Under the pieces are notes generated by a model. That model worked only from the letters and a program-made list of their open reading frames with translations. It searched no databases and was not told the origin of the DNA. From positions 1 to 64,000 of the forward strand of contig JAKADO010000002.1 in NCBI GenBank assembly GCA_021820485.1: a stretch of DNA of 64,000 nt, written 5' to 3'. Shown here piece after piece: positions 1 to 7,525 of the stretch; position 1 is the first letter of the stretch, and each line of letters begins with the position of its first letter. The stretch comes from Bacillota bacterium (lineage in GTDB: Bacteria; Bacillota; Sulfobacillia; Sulfobacillales; Sulfobacillaceae). A program made the position numbers and the translations under genes.

Positions 1-378
1 GACGTGGATGCTTTTCTGCGCGAATCGCATCGGGTCTTAAAGCCTGGGGGCCGCCTCGGCATCTCCGACATGACCGGAAGTTCGGCCCACATCGACTGGC
101 TCAATGAATTGGAACGTCTTCGCGATCCCTCCCACCACCGGGCATTGCCCCCGGACGAGTGGTACCGAAAGCTTGTGGACACGGGATTCGAAGACATCAC
201 CATCCGCCTGTCGGAAGAGCCGATGCCCGCCGAGGAATGGCTTTCGCCGGTTGCCGTGGACAGCCCTTCGGGCGCTAGCGCTCTTCACTTCATGCGTCAA
301 CCGATGGCGCCGGCCGAATTTCTTCGCGGCGACCGGTTCATTAAGCGCCGCATCCTGCTTTGGGCGGTGCGGCCGTAA
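1..378 (+). CDS. class I SAM-dependent methyltransferase, C-terminal part
   Basis: The reading frame is open from the first base, so the start and the SAM-binding glycine motif lie outside the window. The visible 125 residues begin just before a post-motif-II segment, HRVLKPGGRLGISD, typical of UbiE/COQ5-like and arsenite-type class I methyltransferases (the conserved LKPGG turn after strand 5). A later helix (WYRKLVDTGFEDITI) matches the usual end of the fold. The substrate cannot be inferred. It converges on the threonine dehydratase gene, with a strong hairpin in between. Fold assignment is firm; function is open. Confidence 0.8.
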   Translation, partial: DVDAFLRESHRVLKPGGRLGISDMTGSSAHIDWLNELERLRDPSHHRALPPDEWYRKLVDTGFEDITIRLSEEPMPAEEWLSPVAVDSPSGASALHFMRQPMAPAEFLRGDRFIKRRILLWAVRP

Positions 379-382
379 TCAT

Positions 383-404
383 CCCGGGGGCGAGAGCCCC
401 CGGG
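383..404. terminator. bidirectional terminator-like hairpin
   Basis: Perfect 9-bp inverted repeat (CCCGGGGGC / GCCCCCGGG) with a GAGA tetraloop, sitting in the 30-bp gap between the convergent methyltransferase and threonine dehydratase genes. A pyrimidine-rich CTTCTATT follows on the plus strand. Shape and place fit a shared terminator. Confidence 0.7.
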
Positions 405-408
405 CCTT

Positions 409-1362
409 CTATTCCAACAGACTCTTCAGCCGTGCCGTATCCAGATTGCCGCCGGTCAGCACAATGGCCAAACGTTGACCCTGCCAGACCTCCCGCCCTC
501 CTCGCAGAGCGGAAGCCAATCCGACAGCCCCCGAGCCTTCGAGCACCCAGTGATGCCTCTCCAAGGCCCACCGCATGGCCACTTTAAGTTCGGATTCCGT
601 TACGAGTTCGATCCGGTCGACCACCTTCCGTGCCAGTGTAAAGTTGGTCCGCCCAATCGCTCCCAAGAGGCCCTCCGCCCAGGTTTCGCCGTACTCCACA
701 TCCACCACCTCGTTCGCCTCGAAAGCCGCGTGCCAGGCAGGCGACGCTTCGCTTTGAACCCCTACCACCGCCGTAGTCGGGCACACCGCGCGAGCCGCCA
801 CCCCAATGCCTGTGATGAGTCCTCCGCCCCCAGCCGGCACCAAGACGGCATCCAAGCGGGGAACATCCTCAAACATTTCCAGCCCGACCGTTCCTTGGCC
901 GGCCACGATGGCCGGGTCTTCAAAGGCATGGATGAACACTCGGCCGGACTCCTGTGCCAAGTGTTCCGCGTACACCTCAGCCTCATCGTAGTTTACGCCG
1001 TGCTGCACCACCGTGGCCCCATATTGACGAATGCCATCCAGCTTGGTCTGTGGCGTACTCTCGGGCGTGACCAGCAAAGCCGAAAGGCCCAGCAGTCGCG
1101 CAGCCAATGCCACGCCTTGGGCATGATTGCCGGCCGAAGCCGTTATCACGCCGCGCCGCCGTTCATCATCGGCCAGTTGCATCATCTTGTTTAAGGCCCC
1201 TCGGATCTTGAACGATCCCGTCAGTTGCCATTGTTCTGGCTTCAGCCAGACGTCTGCCTCCAGCACATCACTTAGACGCGGCGAATGGATGAGCGGCGTG
1301 CGTACGATATGCGGCGCGATGCGCCGACGGGCCGCCAGAATATCAGCCAGCAAAACTTCCAT
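409..1362 (-). CDS. threonine ammonia-lyase (threonine/serine dehydratase), short form
   Basis: PLP enzyme that deaminates L-threonine to 2-oxobutanoate (and usually serine to pyruvate) in the cytosol. At 317 residues it is the short, catabolic-type length, without the C-terminal ACT-like regulatory domain of biosynthetic IlvA. Visible marks are the PLP-lysine motif GSFKIRGA near residue 50, the asparagine-containing SAGNHAQGVA at about residue 95, and the glycine loop PAGGGGLITGIG near residue 177 that holds the cofactor phosphate. The ATG has a GAGAGG sequence close by. It could equally be annotated as a serine/threonine racemase-like fold II enzyme, but dehydratase is the better call. No isoleucine-pathway gene is nearby. 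Confidence 0.88.
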   Translation of the reverse strand: MEVLLADILAARRRIAPHIVRTPLIHSPRLSDVLEADVWLKPEQWQLTGSFKIRGALNKMMQLADDERRRGVITASAGNHAQGVALAARLLGLSALLVTPESTPQTKLDGIRQYGATVVQHGVNYDEAEVYAEHLAQESGRVFIHAFEDPAIVAGQGTVGLEMFEDVPRLDAVLVPAGGGGLITGIGVAARAVCPTTAVVGVQSEASPAWHAAFEANEVVDVEYGETWAEGLLGAIGRTNFTLARKVVDRIELVTESELKVAMRWALERHHWVLEGSGAVGLASALRGGREVWQGQRLAIVLTGGNLDTARLKSLLE

Positions 1363-1435
1363 AACCTCTCACCGTCTTCCTCGCGATCTATTCAAAAGGA
1401 CCGGACCTCCAGGTCCAGTCCCCGTCTTCATTCCG

Positions 1436-2026
1436 TCATTGAGCCCAGGTGCCGTCGGCTGGCTCTATGGGTATTCCTCTGTCAGCCAATAGCGTCCGCA
1501 ACGCGATTAAGTCTCCTCGATACATGTTCTTGAGATCCCGCCGATAGATGAGGTAAGCGGGATGGTACAACCCAAAGGCCTCCCATGAATCCCCGGGTGG
1601 CTTGAATGGCGCGGCGCGGCGCGTCTCCCCGTCCCAGGCCAAGCCCGTCAAGCTCTCGAAAGCCACCCGCCCCAAGGTAACCACCACTTGGGGATGAACT
1701 CTTTCCAGATCGGCTGCCAGCCAGTGGTGGCAAGCAAGAATCTCGGTCGACTGGGGAGCCCGATTGCGCTTGCCGTCGACGCTCGGGCGGCACCGCACCG
1801 CGTTGGCGAGCCAAATATCGGCTCGGCGAAGCCCCACAAACGCCAAGATGTCCTCAAAGACTTTTCCGGCTGCGCCCTGAAACCCCCGCCCCAGCAAATC
1901 CTCCTGACGCCCCGGGGCCTCGCCAAGAAACATCACCTCCGCGGCTGGATTGCCCTGCCCCACCACCACTTGCGTGCGCGTCTCATGAAGCCTGCAGCGT
2001 CTACAGAACGCCTCAGATTCAGGCAT
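1436..2026 (-). CDS. uracil-DNA glycosylase, family 4 (Fe-S type)
   Basis: Removes uracil from DNA at deaminated cytosines. The family-4 motif 1 GEAPGRQED and the C-terminal HPA motif (YHPAYL) are present. Cysteines of the 4Fe-4S cluster are seen in CRRC near the N terminus and later in VRCRP and LACHHW. I place the start at the ATG at 2024-2026 (protein MPESEAFCRRC), because it overlaps the upstream Fur gene by 8 bases; a longer frame reaching 2086 adds residues unlike the family. About 196 residues is normal for the family. It is the last gene of the peroxide-stress cluster, so co-expression of base-excision repair with rubrerythrin is plausible. Confidence 0.9.
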   Translation of the reverse strand: MPESEAFCRRCRLHETRTQVVVGQGNPAAEVMFLGEAPGRQEDLLGRGFQGAAGKVFEDILAFVGLRRADIWLANAVRCRPSVDGKRNRAPQSTEILACHHWLAADLERVHPQVVVTLGRVAFESLTGLAWDGETRRAAPFKPPGDSWEAFGLYHPAYLIYRRDLKNMYRGDLIALRTLLADRGIPIEPADGTWAQ

Positions 2027-2438
2027 GCGAGTATCCGTTTTGACACACGGGACAGAGCCCCTGCCACACCAGCGACTGGTCCTCAATAACCCACGGGTGT
2101 GCCGCCGGCCTAATCAGACGCGTGTTGGGGTCGCGCAGAATGTCATCGAGGCGCCCGCAGTTGCGGCAGCGCACATGGTCATGGCTCTCCACACGCAAGT
2201 CGTAGTAGCGCCGCCCGTGAAAGTCAAGCACCATCACCACACCAGCCGCCCTAAGCTTATCCAGCACATTGTAGACCGTCGCCAAGCTCATCGTGGACTG
2301 GCGCGCCTGGGCATAGGCGAAAATGGTCTCGACATCCGGATGCGAAGCATCCATCAACGCTTCCACCACCAAGACCCGTTGAGGCGTAGCGCGAAGCCCG
2401 CGGTCGCGCAAGAATTCTTCGATGGGCCGGTCCAGCAT
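2019..2438 (-). CDS. Fur/PerR-family metalloregulator
   Basis: Ferric-uptake-type repressor: an N-terminal winged helix (RATPQRVLVVEALM, SLATVYNVLDKL) followed by a dimerisation/metal domain. The zinc-site cysteines are visible as CRNCG and CPVC, and a His-rich stretch (ESHDHVRC) supplies regulatory metal ligands as in PerR. The start is chosen at 2438 (MLDRPIEEFL) because a purine-rich AAGGGTGGAG precedes it; an in-frame ATG at 2462 would add 8 residues. It lies between DUF3501 and the uracil-DNA glycosylase. A near-consensus PerR box is found in the promoter of the rubrerythrin gene at the head of this cluster, so a peroxide sensor that controls its own cluster is the likely role. Confidence 0.88.
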   Translation of the reverse strand: MLDRPIEEFLRDRGLRATPQRVLVVEALMDASHPDVETIFAYAQARQSTMSLATVYNVLDKLRAAGVVMVLDFHGRRYYDLRVESHDHVRCRNCGRLDDILRDPNTRLIRPAAHPWVIEDQSLVWQGLCPVCQNGYSHA

Positions 2439-2454
2439 TGCTCCACCCTTCCCG

Positions 2455-3033
2455 TCATCCACGAATCAAATCTTCAACCAGGGAGGCCACAGTGGCCGGA
2501 GGCAATATCGCCTGATAGCGATAATTGGGATGCTCCGTCTCCAACCGCACCTCTGTCGCATCGGCCAGCGCCGTGCGGGCCTCATCGGCAAACGAAAACA
2601 CCAAGTAGTGCACGGTGCTGGTCTTTTCTTCGGTGGATCGCCCAAGCTCCGCCTGGGCATGAATGGCCTGGTCGCCAAACCGCAGCCACACCGTTTCTTC
2701 CAAGCCGCTCAGTTCCTTCAAGATGGCGGGCATGTCGTCAGACTGCACCAACTCAATGAGCAACGTCGCCCCGATTGCCGTACCCGCCGGCAACAAGTCG
2801 TTATAGACGTCAATTTCCTGCTGCACCAGCGCGGGATCGGTGATGTGCTCAATCCGGCACATCTCCTGCACCTGAAAGCGCATCGTGTCCCGATTCTCAA
2901 AAACGAGGGAGACGCGCGGCCCGAGGGTGACGCGCCGCATCTTTTTCAAGGCGATGATGCGGCGTCGGGTCTCGTCGCGCTTCGCCTGGTAGCTAGGAAT
3001 GCTCTCGATGTCCTCCAATGTCAAGGGTCTCAT
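2455..3033 (-). CDS. DUF3501 family protein
   Basis: A 192-residue cytosolic protein matching DUF3501 by pattern and context: N-terminal MRPLTLEDI, a basic stretch (RRRIIALKKMRRVTLGPRV), and a central QEMCRIEHI. No catalytic motif is evident and no signal peptide or membrane segment is seen. In many bacteria DUF3501 is found next to a rubrerythrin and a CCG-domain Fe-S protein, as here; this association is what suggests a role in oxidative stress. Its ATG overlaps the stop of the Fe-S gene (ATGA), which points to translational coupling. Biochemical function is unknown. Confidence 0.8.
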   Translation of the reverse strand: MRPLTLEDIESIPSYQAKRDETRRRIIALKKMRRVTLGPRVSLVFENRDTMRFQVQEMCRIEHITDPALVQQEIDVYNDLLPAGTAIGATLLIELVQSDDMPAILKELSGLEETVWLRFGDQAIHAQAELGRSTEEKTSTVHYLVFSFADEARTALADATEVRLETEHPNYRYQAILPPATVASLVEDLIRG

Positions 3034-4307
3034 GAGGCTCCACCTCCTAAAAGCCCATATGAACGGGCTAAAATTTCCACCGGATGAACCGGTTCTTTGT
3101 CTGTCACCGTCTCAATCTGCAGTCCCGCCAACGCACAGTCAGAGCAGGCGTGGGTGGCATGCCGCTCCTGGAACCGCTCCGTGAGTTTGGCCGAGACCTT
3201 GATGGACTCATCATAATACGCCGCTTTCAGCCCCCATGTGCCGTCAATGCCAGCACACCGCTCCACCATCTCCACGTCGCAGCCATCGATGGCCTCCAAA
3301 AGATCCTTGGCCGCCCGCTTCAGACCTTGCGCCTTGGTGTGGCAGGATAGGTGATAGGTGACTTCGCCGGGACTGGACTGAAATTCCTTCTTTAATTTAC
3401 CGCGACGCATGGCCTCCGCCAAATACTCCGTGACATCCTTGGTTTTGGATGCGATGAGCTTAGCCTCTTCACTCTCCACCAGAGTGGGGTAATCCTGCTT
3501 CAATAAGAGGGCGCATGTCGGCTGAAGGGCTAAAATGGGCTTCCCGGCACGCGCATAGGGAGCCAGCAGCTCGACATTGCTGCGCGCCCGTGCCAATGCG
3601 CCATCGATGTCGCCGCCATCCAAGGCGGGCATTCCGCAACAGACTTGGCCTGGCGGAACGATGGCGCGAATGCCGTTGTGGCGCAACACCTCCAGCGCTG
3701 CCTGCCCGATGCCAGGTTCATGATATTCCACCGTACAGGTGGAAAACAGCACCACATCAACTTCGTCCATGGGCGGGGTCTGCGCGGGTTGGTGACGCTT
3801 GACCCAATCCGTGAACCGCACTGGGGCAAAGCGAGGCAGGTGGCGGCGGTGGTCAATCCCGTAAATTCGCTCCATAAGCCGCCGAAGTCCGGTGTTTCTT
3901 ACCGACCAGTTGGCGATCCCGGGAGCCAATTGCCCCATTTTGCCCACCTGCTCGGGATTGCCCAGAAAGCGGTCAGTCCGACTGATGCCGTTTTTCTTGG
4001 CGCGGATGGCTTTTGACCGCAGCATCAGCCGCGGAAAATCCAAGTCAAAACGGTGGGGAGGAATATAGGGACACTTCATATAGCAGAGCTTGCACTGAAA
4101 ACACAGGTCGGCCACTAAGTCCATTTCGGCCGGCTTGACCTGGGCAGCATCGTCGTCATAGCTCTCCACAATCTGAAACAAGGCAGGAAAAGACGGACAG
4201 AGATTATAGCAGAGACGGCAACCATTGCAAATGTCAAAGGCCTGCTGCATATCCGCTGACAATGCGGCTTCGTCCCAGTACTGATCACGATGCGGATTGT
4301 ATTCCAT
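3030..4307 (-). CDS. Fe-S oxidoreductase with two 4Fe-4S and two CCG domains (GlpC/HdrD-like)
   Basis: Electron-transfer protein of the GlpC/heterodisulfide-reductase D type. Two ferredoxin-like clusters are plain near the N terminus (CNGCRLCYNLCP and CFQCKLCYMKCP). Two cysteine-rich CCG modules follow: FSTCTVEYHEPG with GQVCCGMPALDGGD, and SCHTKAQG with VERCAGIDGTWG and CSDCALAG near the C terminus. The start is taken at the ATG at 4307 (MEYNPHRDQ), preceded by GGGGGA; a TTG four codons upstream is less likely. It sits between rubrerythrin and DUF3501 and may pass electrons to rubrerythrin, which here lacks its own rubredoxin domain. That pairing is inference. Confidence 0.88.
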   Translation of the reverse strand: MEYNPHRDQYWDEAALSADMQQAFDICNGCRLCYNLCPSFPALFQIVESYDDDAAQVKPAEMDLVADLCFQCKLCYMKCPYIPPHRFDLDFPRLMLRSKAIRAKKNGISRTDRFLGNPEQVGKMGQLAPGIANWSVRNTGLRRLMERIYGIDHRRHLPRFAPVRFTDWVKRHQPAQTPPMDEVDVVLFSTCTVEYHEPGIGQAALEVLRHNGIRAIVPPGQVCCGMPALDGGDIDGALARARSNVELLAPYARAGKPILALQPTCALLLKQDYPTLVESEEAKLIASKTKDVTEYLAEAMRRGKLKKEFQSSPGEVTYHLSCHTKAQGLKRAAKDLLEAIDGCDVEMVERCAGIDGTWGLKAAYYDESIKVSAKLTERFQERHATHACSDCALAGLQIETVTDKEPVHPVEILARSYGLLGGGAS

Positions 4308-4329
4308 GGCGTCCCCCAATCACAGGGAA

Positions 4330-4345
4330 GGGGGCTTGCGCCCCC
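4330..4345. terminator. GC hairpin between rubrerythrin and Fe-S genes
   Basis: GGGGGC / GCCCCC stem with a TTGC loop in the short gap downstream of rubrerythrin and just before the Fe-S gene start, in a same-strand operon. It has no clear T-run and may act as a partial terminator or an mRNA 3'-end stabiliser that lowers downstream expression relative to rubrerythrin. Confidence 0.45.
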
Positions 4346-4355
4346 GCTTGTCCCC

Positions 4356-4778
4356 TTAGTCTTCGAGCCCTTCCAATCCCTTGGTAAACCGGCCGGCATG
4401 ACTCTTTTCCGCTCGAGCCAACGTTTCAAACCATTCCGCAATCTCATCAAAGCCTTCGTCGCGGGCGGTCTTGGCAAACCCGGGGTACATCTGGGTGTAT
4501 TCGTATGTTTCGCCTTCGATGGCACTCTTCAGATTCTGCTCGGTTGAGCCTACCGGAACACCCGTGACCGGGTCTCCCACTTCCTCCAAAAACTCAAAGT
4601 GACCAAAAGCGTGGCCGGTCTCTCCCTCTGCCACGTCTCGGAACAATCCCGCCACCTCAGGCCGTCCCTCGATATCCGCCTTTTGGGCGAAATAGAGATA
4701 GCGCCGATTTGCCTGCGACTCCCCAGCGAAAGCTTCCTTCAGGTTTTCGTGCGTTTTCGAGTTCAGCAATTTGGGCAC
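4356..4778 (-). CDS. rubrerythrin (erythrin form, no rubredoxin domain)
   Basis: Di-iron peroxide-scavenging protein of 140 residues. The two diiron helix-pair signatures are visible: [15 protein letters not shown] in the first half and [15 protein letters not shown] with [11 protein letters not shown] in the second. The C-terminal rubredoxin domain of classical rubrerythrin (paired CxxC) is missing, so an outside electron donor is needed; the adjacent Fe-S protein is the obvious candidate. The start is the GTG at 4778 (protein begins [13 protein letters not shown]), which has AAAGGGG eight bases upstream; a TTG six codons earlier has no ribosome site. First gene of the leftward stress cluster, with its promoter and PerR box immediately upstream. 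Confidence 0.93.
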   Translation of the reverse strand: MPKLLNSKTHENLKEAFAGESQANRRYLYFAQKADIEGRPEVAGLFRDVAEGETGHAFGHFEFLEEVGDPVTGVPVGSTEQNLKSAIEGETYEYTQMYPGFAKTARDEGFDEIAEWFETLARAEKSHAGRFTKGLEGLED

Positions 4779-4815
4779 AATGGTTACCCCTTTCAATGCG
4801 AGGATAGTTTTTAAC

Positions 4816-4852
4816 TAATAATCATTCTAATCTAGGAATCATGGATTGGCAA
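4816..4852 (-). promoter_or_regulatory. sigma-A-type promoter with PerR-like box ahead of rubrerythrin
   Basis: On the minus strand TTGCCA (4852-4847), a 17-bp spacer and TAGAAT (4829-4824) form a good housekeeping promoter 45 bp upstream of the rubrerythrin start. Overlapping the -10 is TTAGAATGATTATTA (4830-4816), which matches the known PerR consensus TTATAATNATTATAA at all but two of its fixed positions. A repressor bound there would block the -10. The Fur/PerR gene three genes downstream is the expected regulator. Confidence 0.75.
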
Positions 4853-4950
4853 TCTTTAGGACATCTCTAATCCATATTCCGTGATTCCCCATTCCTCGAT
4901 GGGATCATCTCGAGAGTTTGGCACGATAAGGAACACATTCCTCTCGTTTC

Positions 4951-4958
4951 CATATTCT
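4951..4958 (+). promoter_or_regulatory. possible sporulation sigma-E/sigma-K -10 element
   Basis: CATATTCT fits the CATAnnnT core of mother-cell sigma factor -10 elements, about 62 bp before the start of the Cys-rich gene at 5020, with AC about 17 bp further upstream. One short match; suggestive only because the downstream protein looks coat-like. Confidence 0.3.
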
Positions 4959-5019
4959 GATCACGGGGTACAGCAGTGCTCTACTGGGAACGCCTCATCG
5001 GGAGAAAGGACGGATTCAG

Positions 5020-5568
5020 ATGGAAGACCAGGACATGGACTGGAAAGACAAGTCGAAGTTCCTGAAGGAGTGCATCATCGCCGACAAGGTCTACGATTCC
5101 TGCTACGACACCATCACAGTCACGGAAACGTTCACGCCCCACGACGGCATGTGTTCTGCCGTGACAGGTTGCAGCGTTGATCTTGCGAACGTGGTGTGCA
5201 ATGTGGGCACCGTCACCGCATCGGATACCGCAAACTACAGCATCATTACGTTTGTCATTTCGGCGCCATTTACGGTGACTTGCGACAGCCACAGCTTCAC
5301 GCACACGGCGGAGACCACCGATACGGTGGAACTCTACAATCCGGCGGGGACCACCCCGTCGTGTGCCGTGGTCTCGGCCGCCTGCGCCTGCGCGGTCCTT
5401 CCAAGCGGCCGCGTCAGCTGCACGATAACACTCTGTGTCATCAAGCAGACCACAGCCACGGTGCAGTTGATGATTCCCGCCTACGGATTCTGTGAGTTAC
5501 GAGAATGTGGTCAGGTAGGACCCGTGCCACCGTGCCCTCCGGGATTTCCTCCACAGCTTATGGGCTGA
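5020..5568 (+). CDS. cysteine-rich protein, possibly a spore-coat component
   Basis: Unrecognised 182-residue protein with about 17 cysteines spread along its length, including CACAC near residue 130 and CELREC near the C terminus. After a charged start (MEDQDMDWKDKSKF), it reads KECIIADKVYDSCYDT; a xKVYDSC-like opening occurs in several Bacillota spore-coat or exosporium proteins. The middle is beta-rich and threonine-rich (TVTASDTANYSIITFVIS), and the end is proline-rich. There is no signal peptide. A GGAGAAAGGA ribosome site precedes the ATG. It is monocistronic, with its own upstream gap and a downstream hairpin. Coat or appendage subunit is inference; the coding call is firm. Confidence 0.6.
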   Translation: MEDQDMDWKDKSKFLKECIIADKVYDSCYDTITVTETFTPHDGMCSAVTGCSVDLANVVCNVGTVTASDTANYSIITFVISAPFTVTCDSHSFTHTAETTDTVELYNPAGTTPSCAVVSAACACAVLPSGRVSCTITLCVIKQTTATVQLMIPAYGFCELRECGQVGPVPPCPPGFPPQLMG

Positions 5569-5614
5569 TCCTGCGCACGATAGGAATAGCTCCGTACCGC
5601 AAGACCGTTTGCCG

Positions 5615-5646
5615 CAGCAACCCTCCCGACTCGGCGAGGGTTGCTG
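5615..5646. terminator. stem-loop downstream of the Cys-rich gene
   Basis: Perfect 11-bp inverted repeat CAGCAACCCTC / GAGGGTTGCTG with a 10-base loop, about 46 bp after the stop at 5568. No T-run follows, so it may be a weak terminator or an mRNA stabiliser. The rest of the 5569-5923 gap shows no convincing gene; the end holds the ribosome site AAAGGAGG of the CAP-domain gene. Confidence 0.5.
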
Positions 5647-5923
5647 TCAAATGGCGCTCTGAACACTCTAGGCAAGGCCCAAGCCTCCACCTTCGCCCCC
5701 GGGCCTTAGCCGTGACTTCGAGCTCACGTAGCGCTATGCATATTCCGAAAACTTCTTCCGTTCCAACAAATGGGAGGTCATGCAAAAGCATACCGTTCCA
5801 TCCAAATTGTGACGGGAGTCCCGCTTAATTGACATAGTTCCTGTTTCAAGAAACATTACCGGATTTGCCACTCGCGTCCATATCCCATAGCCTAAGCGGT
5901 AATACGGTTTAAAGGAGGAACTC

Positions 5924-6811
5924 ATGAATTACCTGACAGGACTTTTGTTGGCCGCCGGGTTGCCGGTCACACTGACGTTTAGCCCCACTCCTCAGGTACC
6001 CGCTCCCGTCGTCAACTACAGCGTCACAACCCAGCCACAAACCCAAAACTTTGGGATTATTCCAGGCCTCGCCTCCGTCACATCGGCTTACCAAACATTG
6101 CTTTCGACGACCCAATCCTCAGTTCCCACGACAACAACCTCCCGACTTCCCATATCCACAAGTTCATCGGGGACAAGCTCAACAAGTTCAGGCTCCAGTG
6201 CCTCTACTGGTTCGGCCACAGCGCCGACCACCGGATCCACGGGCACGACCACCAGCTCAACCGGTTCGGGAAGCGCGCCCACTGCAGGATCCAGCAGCAC
6301 TGGGACCGGTTCTACGGGCACCGTTTCGACGCCGACCACCGGATCCACGGGCACGACCACCAGTTCAACCGGATCGTCGACGACACCATCCACCGGCGGC
6401 GCTTCGTCGTCCAGCAACACGTCGAGCACGAGCCAAGCCTACGCCATGATCCAGTTAATCAATCAAGCGCGGCAGAACGCCGGGTTGCCTCCCTATACCA
6501 TCAACCACCAGCTCATGCAACTCGCGCAAGAACGAGCCGTCGCCCTAGCCAATGGACCATTCACCAGTGACATGACCCCCTACGGCTGGCCTGCCCAAAT
6601 GGAACAGGCTGCGGGCATCGCGGCGCAAGGCATGGGTGCCGAGAATATCGCCGAGGCCAGTTCAGTCACCGTGGCCTTTAATATGCTGATGGCCTCCCCG
6701 CCGCACCGAGCCAACATCTTAGACCCCAACGAAACGCAGATCGGTGTCGGCGTCGCACCTTGGGGATCCGGCGTCGCAATTTCCGAGCTCTTTATCGGAC
6801 CTTCCCTGTAA
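5924..6811 (+). CDS. secreted CAP-domain (SCP/PR1, YkwD-like) protein
   Basis: Exported protein of 295 residues. A hydrophobic N terminus (MNYLTGLLLAAGLPVTLTF) serves as signal peptide, residues 65-170 are a Ser/Thr/Gly-rich low-complexity linker, and residues 175-295 form a CAP domain: AMIQLINQARQNAGLPP, then GAENIAEA, ASPPHRANIL and the closing IGVGVAPWGSG. Bacterial CAP proteins of the YkwD type are found on spores and cell envelopes; their activity is unsettled. AAAGGAGGAACTC precedes the ATG. The linker contains duplicated DNA (separate entry), a sign of repeat-driven length change. Confidence 0.85.
   Translation: MNYLTGLLLAAGLPVTLTFSPTPQVPAPVVNYSVTTQPQTQNFGIIPGLASVTSAYQTLLSTTQSSVPTTTTSRLPISTSSSGTSSTSSGSSASTGSATAPTTGSTGTTTSSTGSGSAPTAGSSSTGTGSTGTVSTPTTGSTGTTTSSTGSSTTPSTGGASSSSNTSSTSQAYAMIQLINQARQNAGLPPYTINHQLMQLAQERAVALANGPFTSDMTPYGWPAQMEQAAGIAAQGMGAENIAEASSVTVAFNMLMASPPHRANILDPNETQIGVGVAPWGSGVAISELFIGPSL
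6223..6376 (+). repeat. direct repeat inside the Ser/Thr linker
   Basis: Two 46-base copies (6223-6268 and 6331-6376), differing at two positions, are spaced 108 bases apart, exactly 36 codons, so the reading frame is kept. Both encode the linker unit TTGSTGTTTSSTG. Nearby GGCTCC/ACCGG units are looser relatives. Confidence 0.8.
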
Positions 6812-6853
6812 CCATTCCTGTCACCCCGCGTAAGGTAGTAAAGGGTGACAAAA

Positions 6854-7411
6854 ATGGGGACATTTGGGATTTATGTCATATCAGAAACGACGCCCCCGGC
6901 GCTGGTGCAATCGGTCGAAACGCACCTGCGCCGATGGGGTATTTTAGCGCGTCGAGAGTCCGCGGCATTGGCCATCCGTCTAACAGCGGATACGACACCG
7001 GGCATTTACCTATCAACCGCGAGTCGCTGGCCCATACGTCGCGCGGCGCAAATAGTCGTCGAGTCCACGAAACTGCCTCAAAGCCTATTGGTCACAAGTT
7101 GGGATCGGGATTTAATCGATATACACCTTTCTCCGAGCGATGACCATACCGAAGAGACAATCGCGCGCTTAGGGTGGGGATTGTTTCTTTGGATGGCGAG
7201 TCGACAACCGGGGCACCCGGCGTGGGCGTCAATCATCACCTCCCAAGCACCGGATTCATCCGCCAAACCATCTTCTTCATTAGGCCCTTCCACGAGGTCT
7301 GGCGCCCCGATTCAACTGGGCATGGTCCCCCATCGCCGACGCCCCAACATCCGCCCCATGGCTACGCATCCTAATCCCTACACCCCGCCGATGCAAAAAC
7401 GCGGCGGGTGA
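6854..7411 (+). CDS. hypothetical protein
   Basis: I do not recognise this 185-residue protein. The N-terminal half (to about residue 115) looks globular, with alternating hydrophobic strands and a segment SRWPIRRAAQIVVE followed by LVTSWDRDLIDIHLS. The C-terminal 60 residues are rich in Pro, Ser and Arg and look disordered (ending YTPPMQKRGG). No signal peptide or membrane segment. The ATG at 6854 is preferred because AAGGGTG lies six bases upstream; a GTG at 6845 is in frame. It follows the CAP gene by 42 bases and may share its transcript. It ends before a convergent terminator. Confidence 0.5.
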   Translation: MGTFGIYVISETTPPALVQSVETHLRRWGILARRESAALAIRLTADTTPGIYLSTASRWPIRRAAQIVVESTKLPQSLLVTSWDRDLIDIHLSPSDDHTEETIARLGWGLFLWMASRQPGHPAWASIITSQAPDSSAKPSSSLGPSTRSGAPIQLGMVPHRRRPNIRPMATHPNPYTPPMQKRGG

Positions 7412-7444
7412 CATTAATGCTCCCGTGGGTCACGGGAATGCCAA

Positions 7445-7495
7445 AAGGCCTGCGCGGCTGCCCGACGAATCCCCTGGCAGACACGCGCAGGCCTT
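7445..7495. terminator. bidirectional terminator between convergent genes
   Basis: A 12-bp perfect stem AAGGCCTGCGCG / CGCGCAGGCCTT encloses a 27-base loop that holds its own CTGCC/GGCAG pairing. Read on the minus strand the stem ends in CCTTTT. It separates the gene ending at 7411 (+) from the amidohydrolase ending at 7526 (-). A smaller CCCGTG/CACGGG hairpin lies at 7422-7436. Confidence 0.75.
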
Positions 7496-7525
7496 CTGAG
7501 TGCCCATTAACCTAGAAGCACGGCA

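Noticed and set aside
36-587. Several overlapping open frames on both strands around the methyltransferase and threonine dehydratase
   Set aside because: They are shadows of the two real genes; none has a ribosome site or domain.
2025-2759. Long plus-strand frame opposite the Fur and DUF3501 genes
   Set aside because: High-GC antisense frame; the minus strand has clear families in the same place.
6088-6429. Minus-strand acidic, Val/Pro-rich frame
   Set aside because: It is the antisense of the Ser/Thr linker repeats in the CAP gene, an artefact of repetitive GC-rich DNA.
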